Positions 18,013 to 24,428 of a stretch of DNA of 64,000 bases are shown piece after piece. This DNA comes from Arthrobacter sp. zg-Y238 (GTDB taxonomy: Bacteria > Actinomycetota > Actinomycetes > Actinomycetales > Micrococcaceae), in assembly GCF_024385525.1 (NCBI RefSeq), contig NZ_JANFLU010000011.1, positions 496,001 through 560,000 of the forward strand, read 5' to 3'. The stretch's first letter is position 1. The number at the start of each line of letters is the position of its first letter. The notes below the pieces were generated by a model that was not told where the DNA came from, made no database searches, and worked only from the letters and a program-made list of their open reading frames with translations. Made by a program: the position numbers and the translations under genes.

Positions 18013-18903
18013 ATGGGTAAAAATTCATTCGTCTCGGTCATTGAATTGAGAGTTATTGTGGGGGTAATCATGCGCCGATGGCTTCTGATAGTGACAATGG
18101 CGCTGCTCTTTGGGGCGGCAGGGCTTGTCCTCGGAGCAGCCGTGCCCGTGACCTACTCAGCCGGCGCATCACTGACCGTTGCACCGCTCACTACCTCACC
18201 GTTCGCCTCCTCGGCGCCGCAGCAGGTGAACATGGCCACCGAGCGCGAAGTGATGGCCTCGAGGGAAGTTGCCCAAACTGCAGCTGAGAGCCTGGACGAT
18301 GTGACTGTGGATGAGCTGATGGAACAGACTTCCGTCGCAGCACCTACGGGTTCGCAGGTCTTGAAGGTGAGTGTGCGGGATGCGGACGCGCGAACGGCTG
18401 CTGACCGGGCCAATGCACTGGCCCAGGCCTACCTTGATTTCCGAAGGGCTGGCGCCGGTGAAATCGCCGCAGGGCAGATCGAACTGCTGAATCAGCAGGT
18501 CGCGGAGTTGACGTCCGCCGATTCCCTGTCGGAAGCGGAAAGGGATGAGCTGTCCGCGCTGCACGAGCAGTTGACCGAGCTCAGCCTTGTCGGTGAAATT
18601 CCTGGCCGCGTTATTTCCTCCGCCGCCGTTCCAACTGCCCCGGCTTCCCCGGGGGTCATGGTTTACACGACGGCCGGGGTGGCGCTCGGCCTGCTCGTGG
18701 GCTGCACGCTGGCGCTGGCGGGCGCCAGGAGTAGCCGAAGGAGCACGTCCGGGGAGCGCGGTAAGCGTCATTCCGACTCCCTGCCCGCTGATGTGCGGGA
18801 TGGCGGGAGAGCCGCCGGAGCACATCGCACCGGCGCGGACAGGCCTGCCGGTCCGGCCGATAATCCAGGCCGCGAAGCAACGGGCAACCGGGTCCAGGTC
18901 TAG
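18013..18903 (+). CDS. Wzz-like polysaccharide chain-length / co-polymerase protein
   Basis: 296-aa membrane protein with the Wzz layout: an N-terminal membrane helix (about residues 22-44) after a short basic segment, a periplasmic or outside loop with helical coiled-coil stretches (heptad-like region about 150-195), and a second helix near residues 215-235 followed by a polar basic tail. Such proteins set polymer length or assist export. There is no kinase domain, unlike the BY-kinase at 38120-39595. Start ATG 18013 follows GGGGGGAAA; an upstream in-frame ATG at 17974 lacks a ribosome site. It is divergent from GH16 and followed by the glycosyltransferase pair. Confidence 0.8.
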   Translation: MGKNSFVSVIELRVIVGVIMRRWLLIVTMALLFGAAGLVLGAAVPVTYSAGASLTVAPLTTSPFASSAPQQVNMATEREVMASREVAQTAAESLDDVTVDELMEQTSVAAPTGSQVLKVSVRDADARTAADRANALAQAYLDFRRAGAGEIAAGQIELLNQQVAELTSADSLSEAERDELSALHEQLTELSLVGEIPGRVISSAAVPTAPASPGVMVYTTAGVALGLLVGCTLALAGARSSRRSTSGERGKRHSDSLPADVRDGGRAAGAHRTGADRPAGPADNPGREATGNRVQV

Positions 18904-18939
18904 GGCCGGCAGCGCCGGAATCTACGGGGGAGGAACGGT

Positions 18940-19389
18940 ATGAGAATCCTATTAGTTAGTTCCGGCGGCGGGCATCTGGCCCAACTACTGCCCCTGCGTC
19001 CATGGTGGGGAAAGCAGGAGCGGCGATGGGTTTCCGTTCGGCAAAGCGAAGTGGAAAACACGTTGTCCGGCGAGAGCGTGGTCTGGGCGCACTTTCCCAC
19101 CACCCGGAGCGTTCCGAATGCCTTGCGAAACCTGTTTCTTTCCTGGCCCACCCTCAGGAACTTTCGGCCCGATATCCTCGTCTCCGCGGGCGCCGGCGTC
19201 AGCGTCCCGTTCTTTATCATGGGAAGAATTCTGGGAATTCGCACCGTATATATCGAATGCTTTGATCGGATCACATTACCGACACTGAGCGGGCGGATCT
19301 GTTATCCGCTGTCTGACGTTTTTTGTATTCAGTGGGAAGAGCAGAGAGAATTTTATCCGGATGCAGTCAATATAGGGCCCCTGCTGTGA
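18940..19389 (+). CDS. Alg14/PssD-like glycosyltransferase subunit
   Basis: 149-aa protein with the N-terminal motif LLVSSGGGHLAQLL and the stretch PDILVSAGAGVSVPFFI typical of the Alg14/PssD membrane-associated subunit of split glycosyltransferases. The partner Alg13/PssE-like subunit follows with a GTGA overlap. Together such pairs transfer a sugar from a UDP-sugar to a lipid-linked acceptor at the inner membrane face. Start ATG 18940 follows GGGGGAGGAACGG. The donor sugar is not predictable from sequence. Confidence 0.85.
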   Translation: MRILLVSSGGGHLAQLLPLRPWWGKQERRWVSVRQSEVENTLSGESVVWAHFPTTRSVPNALRNLFLSWPTLRNFRPDILVSAGAGVSVPFFIMGRILGIRTVYIECFDRITLPTLSGRICYPLSDVFCIQWEEQREFYPDAVNIGPLL

Positions 19390-19952
19390 ATTCCCCGGAA
19401 TATCGGATTATTGTGTCCCTCGGTACTGACTATCACCGTTTTGACCGGCTGGTGCATTGGATCGACCATTGGCTCGGCCTGTTCGCGGAACCGCCGTCCT
19501 GCCTGGTGCAGCACGGTTCCAGCATCACCCCGCAGCTGGCGAAGGGCATAGACCGCATGCCCCGTTCGGAACTTCTGGACCTCTACCGGGACGCTGACCT
19601 GGTGGTGGTGCAGGGCGGTCCCGGTTCGATTCTTGATGCCAGGGAAGCGGGCCATATTCCGGTAGCTGTCCCTCGGCTACCGCAGCTTGATGAGGTGGTC
19701 GACGCGCACCAGCTCGCCTTCACCAAGGCCATGCAGGAACGGGGGGAGGCAGTAATGGCCACCCGGTTGGAAGAGTTGATCCTGCTGGGGGAGGCGGTGC
19801 TACGGAGCCCGGGACAGGCACGAACAGTGCCGCGGCCCCCTGGCGGGGCGGAAGCAGCCGGGGTACTGGGCCGGGCTGTCACCGACCTCGTTTCAACGCC
19901 GCCCCAGCGGCATACCCTCCGACGGTTGCGGCAGGTGTGGCTTCGCCGCTAG
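19386..19952 (+). CDS. Alg13/PssE-like glycosyltransferase catalytic subunit
   Basis: 188 aa from the GTG at 19386, which overlaps the stop of the previous gene (GTGA), a clear sign of translational coupling. The protein has SLGTDYHRFDRLV at its N-terminus and the donor-binding core VVVQGGPGSILDA followed by GHIPVAVPRLPQLDEVVDAHQ, as in the Alg13/MurG C-terminal fold. It should bind the nucleotide sugar while the Alg14-like subunit anchors the pair to the membrane. Its 3' end overlaps the convergent Wzx gene by 60 bp. Confidence 0.85.
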   Translation: MNSPEYRIIVSLGTDYHRFDRLVHWIDHWLGLFAEPPSCLVQHGSSITPQLAKGIDRMPRSELLDLYRDADLVVVQGGPGSILDAREAGHIPVAVPRLPQLDEVVDAHQLAFTKAMQERGEAVMATRLEELILLGEAVLRSPGQARTVPRPPGGAEAAGVLGRAVTDLVSTPPQRHTLRRLRQVWLRR

Positions 19953-21455
19953 CGCAGCCAGGCCCAAAGGACGCCGCAGGGCGGCCAGCAACACGGCGTA
20001 AAGGGTGCCGCCGCACACGAGGAGAAGCAGCAGTCCGTGGAAGGTTGGACCCGTTGCCCAGCGCAGGAACCAGCCACCGAGACCGAAAACGGAAAACGCC
20101 AAAGCCGCCGGGAGCGCCACTACGTTGAGCCGCAGTCCAATACCCAGGAAGACCCGGACCTGGAAAGCGGCCAGGCCTGTGTCCACTAGGGCCGCGGAGG
20201 ACCAGGCAATCACAGCTCCGTACAGGCCCAGGGCGGGAACCAGGAACAGGTTCAGAATGAGGGCCACGGCAAGGGCCGCGATTTTATTCAGGAGCTGCCA
20301 ACGGCTGCGTCCGGACATCAGCAGCACGCTCTGGACTCCGCCCGCGGAAACCACCAGGAGCATGGTGGCGGCAATAACGGTGAACGCGCCGGAAGCTACG
20401 TCGAACCCCTCGCCGAAGATGCGCAGCACCGGAGCACCGAAAAGAAGGTAGACAAGGTACAGCGGCCAGGCCCCCAGGATCAGCAACCGGGTGACGGAAT
20501 TGAAGAGCCGGGCAGCCGAAGCCACGTCTCCCACCGCGAGGGCCGCGCTGAGTGAGGGGCCGGAAACAATCCGTGCGGTGTGGTCCAGCATGCTTCCCAG
20601 CCTGATGCACCGGTTGACCACCCCGTAGACGCCGGCCGCTGCTGGACCGAGGAAAACCGCCACGGCCAATACATCCACCCATTCGAGCAGGATCTCCACT
20701 CCGGAGCTCGCTCCACGTGCACCGGAAAAAGACCAGAACGTGCGCCGGGACGGGGCGCCGGAACCGGTCCGTGGCTGTTGTGGTTCTGCGGAAGTACGGT
20801 GGATCCTGAGCGTGCGCCGCAGAAGCAGGGCCGCCGCAAGACAGACGATTAGCACCGGGACGGACCAAGCGGCGGAAAGGGCGCCGATGCCGGCACCTAT
20901 CCCGATGGCCGCACAGAGCCCCGCCAGCCGAAGCAACGGCAGGGCCAGATTCTGGAGCGCTGCAAACCGGATGATTTCCCCGCTGCCGCGCAGCGCGCCG
21001 AACAAGACCGTCATCAGGCTGCCGATAATGATGAACGGGGCAGCGGAACGGATGCCTGCTTCGACATCGGCACCCCAGAGGTCCGCTACGGCAGGAGCCG
21101 CCACCCATAGGGCAACAGCTACTGAGGTAGCGGCAACCGCAACCGGTATCAGCGCCGTGGACAACAGGGAAGCAGCCTCATGCTCCCGGCCCATCGCCCG
21201 GCCGGCGGAGAGGAACCGCACCAGCCCGGTATCCGCACCAAACGTACACAGGGTGGTGAGGATTGCGAAGGAAGCACTGATTTGGAAAAAGACGCCTGCC
21301 CCTTCGGCGCCCAGCCTATTGCTCACCAGGAGCGTAGTGCCGAAGGCCAGAGCGGATCCCGAGAGAACCAGGAGCAGCGAAACCGTCCCCGTGCGGGCCA
21401 GTGTGCCGCCCGGGGGCCGGGCCGGACCTCCGCCCGGCTGCCCGGCGGCACTCAC
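19893..21455 (-). CDS. Wzx-like polysaccharide flippase (MATE/MOP superfamily)
   Basis: 520-aa integral membrane protein with roughly 12-14 hydrophobic segments spread over the whole length. The first helix pair includes SNRLGAEGAGVFFQISA, the family pattern. It would flip undecaprenyl-linked repeat units across the membrane. The first 20 residues are Gly/Pro-rich. It is the last gene of a minus-strand operon of six genes (28022 to 19893) and overlaps the end of the Wzy-like gene by 4 bp. A second, unrelated-looking flippase lies at 41779-43059. Confidence 0.85.
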   Translation of the reverse strand: MSAAGQPGGGPARPPGGTLARTGTVSLLLVLSGSALAFGTTLLVSNRLGAEGAGVFFQISASFAILTTLCTFGADTGLVRFLSAGRAMGREHEAASLLSTALIPVAVAATSVAVALWVAAPAVADLWGADVEAGIRSAAPFIIIGSLMTVLFGALRGSGEIIRFAALQNLALPLLRLAGLCAAIGIGAGIGALSAAWSVPVLIVCLAAALLLRRTLRIHRTSAEPQQPRTGSGAPSRRTFWSFSGARGASSGVEILLEWVDVLAVAVFLGPAAAGVYGVVNRCIRLGSMLDHTARIVSGPSLSAALAVGDVASAARLFNSVTRLLILGAWPLYLVYLLFGAPVLRIFGEGFDVASGAFTVIAATMLLVVSAGGVQSVLLMSGRSRWQLLNKIAALAVALILNLFLVPALGLYGAVIAWSSAALVDTGLAAFQVRVFLGIGLRLNVVALPAALAFSVFGLGGWFLRWATGPTFHGLLLLLVCGGTLYAVLLAALRRPLGLAALAAKPHLPQPSEGMPLGRR

Positions 21456-22732
21456 TCCGCCCCGTAGCGGCCGCGCAGGAGCAGTGCCAGGACCACGAAC
21501 ACGGCAGTCAGCTGCATAACGTCAAATCCGTAAAAGGGGACCATCACGAGCGCTGCCACTGGAACGCTGTGCAGCCACAGTCCGACGGTGGACGGCGTAT
21601 GCCAGGTGCGCAGTACGGCGCCGGCCAGGAAATACAGGAACAGGCCCAATCCCACCAGACCGTAGGAGAACATCAGCATCCAGAGATACCCCTGCGTACC
21701 CAGGGAAACCCCGATGGTCTCTTCCAACTGCGGGGTGCCGTAGCCAAGCAGCGGCTGTTCCAAGGTTGCCTGCCATGTCTGCCGGTACAGGCTCAGGCGA
21801 CCCGAGGTGCTGTCGCTGTACAGCTGGCGGTCGAGGATCTCCTGCAGCGAGCCAGTTGCCACGATCGTTCCGCCGGCCAGCAGCATCCCGGCAAGGCCCA
21901 GGGCTGCCGCTGCAAGCCGTCCCCGGAAGGCCAGACGGATGACCACGTAGACCACGGCGGCGCCCAGGCCCACGAGCATTCCCCGGTTGCTGGTTGCCAG
22001 CGCCGGCCAGAAGGACACCGCCATGCCCAGCACCAGCAGGGCCTTGGCGAGCGGCGATCGGACCAGGGCGACGGCGGCGCAGGCTACCGGGGTCAGGACC
22101 GCAAACATAACGCCCCAGCTGTTGGCGTAGGGAAACGGTGCTGCGGGGCGGTTGAAGGCTTCCGGGGCGCCTCCGGGGTGTTGGACCTCGGCAAGGGGAG
22201 GCAGGACCAGGTTCCGCACCAGGGGGTTTTCGAGCAGGGCATCCGGAAGAATCAGCCCCACGGGAGTGGTGAGGCGGTAGTCGGGGAAGTAGATGGCGGT
22301 GATCCCGAGAAGGACAATCGCCACCCACATCGCCAGCAGAGCGTAAACCACCTTGCGCACCGGCAGGCTATCCCGGGCATTGATGACGTACAGCAGGAAA
22401 ATTCCCACTGCCAGCAGGATCCCGCTGCGCTGTCCGTAGGCCAGCAGTGAAGCTCCGGAGAGCAGGTTGATGCCGGCTGCCGCTACCCAGACCAGGAAAG
22501 CGGCCCACGGCAGGATCCCCGGGACCAGAACCGTGCCTCCGCGGGCCAGCATCAGTACAGCCATGACTCCCGCCAGGATCAACGGCATAAAGGCTGCTGC
22601 CCCCAGGGCCCACCAAAGGGGGAAGCCAACCAGCAACAGCATCAAAGGCCAGGCTGGAAGCGGTTGCCGGACCAGCTCGGCTGCCGGAGACGAAAAGTGC
22701 AGGTCCCGCCGCGTCAGCGCAGTGGCGCTCAA
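21452..22732 (-). CDS. Wzy/O-antigen ligase-like polysaccharide polymerase
   Basis: About 426 aa. The chosen start is TTG 22732, which overlaps the stop of the upstream glycosyltransferase (TTGA) and follows GAGGGG; the longer frame to 22999 is only the shadow of that gene. The protein is a polytopic membrane protein with about ten helices and a large outside loop between them containing ATSNRGMLVGLGAA and a long segment with GYGTPQLEETIG, as in Wzy_C/O-antigen ligase proteins. It would polymerise lipid-linked repeat units outside the membrane. It partners the flippase next to it. Confidence 0.82.
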   Translation of the reverse strand: MSATALTRRDLHFSSPAAELVRQPLPAWPLMLLLVGFPLWWALGAAAFMPLILAGVMAVLMLARGGTVLVPGILPWAAFLVWVAAAGINLLSGASLLAYGQRSGILLAVGIFLLYVINARDSLPVRKVVYALLAMWVAIVLLGITAIYFPDYRLTTPVGLILPDALLENPLVRNLVLPPLAEVQHPGGAPEAFNRPAAPFPYANSWGVMFAVLTPVACAAVALVRSPLAKALLVLGMAVSFWPALATSNRGMLVGLGAAVVYVVIRLAFRGRLAAAALGLAGMLLAGGTIVATGSLQEILDRQLYSDSTSGRLSLYRQTWQATLEQPLLGYGTPQLEETIGVSLGTQGYLWMLMFSYGLVGLGLFLYFLAGAVLRTWHTPSTVGLWLHSVPVAALVMVPFYGFDVMQLTAVFVVLALLLRGRYGAE

Positions 22733-23652
22733 ACCCCTCGCCCCCTCTTCTGCACAAACGCCAGGAGGGTGTCCGCGGAGACGGCACCCGTCGCCACGAG
22801 GACTGCGGCATAGGCCCGGACCTGGGCAGGATCGCGTCGCAGGGCGCTGCGGGCCCACCTCCAGGCCTCGCTCCGGTGCCCCAGCGCGGCGTGCGCAAAG
22901 GCTACCTGCCCGGCAATCCGGGCCGTCCCCGCAGCGCTGGTGGAGAACTCGGGAAACTTCCGCAGCAGATACGTCAGGCCGGCGACGAGCATCTCCCATT
23001 TTCCGGCGTACATCGAGTGTTCGCCCCAGCGCACCAGCACCAGGGGTTCCTGCACGCAGCGGACGTGACCGAAGCGGGTGGCCCGCAGGAGCAGGTCATA
23101 ATCTTCCCCGTAGGAGGCGGGCAGGGTTTCGTCAACGAGCCCGATCCGTCCAGTGAGATCGGCCCGCCGGTAGAGCAGGGACGAGGAATGGACGGCGGTA
23201 ACCCGCGAGCGGAGCAGGTCCCGGAATCCGACCCTGGATGGAGGGGTGCGGACGGCCATGGAGGTATCCGAAATCAGCCGAAGGCCGGCCCCGATGGCCA
23301 CCGCTGCCGTGTCCTGGCTCCAGGCGGCAAGCTGGCGGCTTAGCTTGGTACGTTCCCACGCGTCGTCGTCGTCGCAGAAGCCCACATACACACCCCCGGC
23401 AGCGAGGATGCCGGTATTGCGGGCGCCGGCAAGGCCGGGGGAGCGGTGGTTGGTCATTACGGTCAGTGTCCTGCCCGGCGGGACCTGAACGTCGTCGAGC
23501 GGATTCGCGGACACTCGGTCGAAGACTACGAGGACCTCGACCTCCCCGGCGTAGTCCTGTGCCAGGGCGGCACGTACGGCGTGGCGCAGGAGGACCCGAC
23601 GGTCCACCGTAGTGATCACCACGCTCACGGTCGGAGAGCTGGAGTTGTTCAC
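22729..23652 (-). CDS. Glycosyltransferase family 2
   Basis: 307 aa from GTG 23652, chosen because AAAGGAATCC lies at the right distance upstream; the open frame extends further but lacks similarity. The GT-A fold begins immediately with VSVVITTVDRRVLLRHAV; the DxD-like metal site lies in VGFCDDDDAWERTKL. The second half carries an acceptor-binding region and helical tail with LRRDPAQVRAYAAV. It adds one sugar to the EPS repeat unit from a nucleotide-sugar donor at the inner face of the membrane. The gene lies 13 bp after the CDP-alcohol transferase. Confidence 0.88.
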   Translation of the reverse strand: MNNSSSPTVSVVITTVDRRVLLRHAVRAALAQDYAGEVEVLVVFDRVSANPLDDVQVPPGRTLTVMTNHRSPGLAGARNTGILAAGGVYVGFCDDDDAWERTKLSRQLAAWSQDTAAVAIGAGLRLISDTSMAVRTPPSRVGFRDLLRSRVTAVHSSSLLYRRADLTGRIGLVDETLPASYGEDYDLLLRATRFGHVRCVQEPLVLVRWGEHSMYAGKWEMLVAGLTYLLRKFPEFSTSAAGTARIAGQVAFAHAALGHRSEAWRWARSALRRDPAQVRAYAAVLVATGAVSADTLLAFVQKRGRGV

Positions 23653-23665
23653 GGCAGGATTCCTT

Positions 23666-24427
23666 TCACAACGAGACCAAGGAGCGGTACTTGCGGCGCA
23701 TTGAGGCAGCACCGGCCAAGAGGTTGAGCAGGAACAGGCAGCCATAGGCGATGAGGAACGCACCCTGGTTGCCCCAGCAGGCAAACACCCAGCACAGGAC
23801 GCCTGCATCGGAGGGAAGCAGCAGGAAGGAACGCAGCCGTGACGGCGCCGGCTCCGGGCGGCCGGCCTGCCGGTGCCGGCGGACTAATTGCTCCGCCAGG
23901 ATCTGGCTCATGAAGTGCCCGGCCGACAGGAGGCAGTACAGCATCGGCAACGCCAGCATCAGGCGGGAGGCATCTGTGTGGAGCGCCCATCCGCCTAATA
24001 CGGCCAGATGGACGGCCGGGGTCCGGACGGAATCCACCACGTGGTCCAGCCACTCTCCGGCCGGGCCGCCGCGCCCGGTCACCCGTGCCACTTGGCCGTC
24101 AGCGGAATCCAGCACGTAGCCTGCCGCGAGCAGCACGGCGGCAGCCATACCTGTGATGACCCCGGGCGGCCGCAGGAGCAGCAGCAGGAGCCCGCACAGG
24201 GACACTGCTGCGCTCGCCGCCGTCACCATGTTGGGAGAAATCCGCAGGGCGACGGCAGCAGCGGCGGCATAGCGCGCGAGCCTGCGGTTGATCCAACGGG
24301 TATAGGCAGGGACGCCTGCCCCCGGCTTCTGCGCCTCGTCCAGCTGCGCCAGGCAGTCGCGGAAGGATACCCCGCCGGTCCTATCCCGCTCGGCGGCAGG
24401 TGCCCTGTTCATCTCCCGACCCCGCAT
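23666..24427 (-). CDS. CDP-alcohol phosphatidyltransferase family protein
   Basis: 253-aa membrane enzyme with the complete family motif D-G-x2-A-R-x8-G-x3-D-x3-D, seen as DGQVARVTGRGGPAGEWLD followed by HVVD. It transfers a phospho-alcohol from a CDP-alcohol to a second alcohol. Several membrane helices flank the site, as in the family. ATG 24427 lies one base after the stop of the upstream gene, so translation is coupled; an ATG at 24412 is an alternative. Within an EPS operon, and with a TagD-like cytidylyltransferase in the same locus, a role in decorating the polymer or lipid carrier with a phospho-alcohol is plausible. Phospholipid synthesis remains an alternative. Confidence 0.85.
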   Translation of the reverse strand: MRGREMNRAPAAERDRTGGVSFRDCLAQLDEAQKPGAGVPAYTRWINRRLARYAAAAAVALRISPNMVTAASAAVSLCGLLLLLLRPPGVITGMAAAVLLAAGYVLDSADGQVARVTGRGGPAGEWLDHVVDSVRTPAVHLAVLGGWALHTDASRLMLALPMLYCLLSAGHFMSQILAEQLVRRHRQAGRPEPAPSRLRSFLLLPSDAGVLCWVFACWGNQGAFLIAYGCLFLLNLLAGAASMRRKYRSLVSL

Positions 24428-24428
24428 T

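Noticed and set aside
22733-22999. 89-codon N-terminal extension of the Wzy-like protein
   Set aside because: It reads through the glycosyltransferase gene in another frame and lacks membrane character. The TTG at 22732 with GAGGGG upstream fits better.
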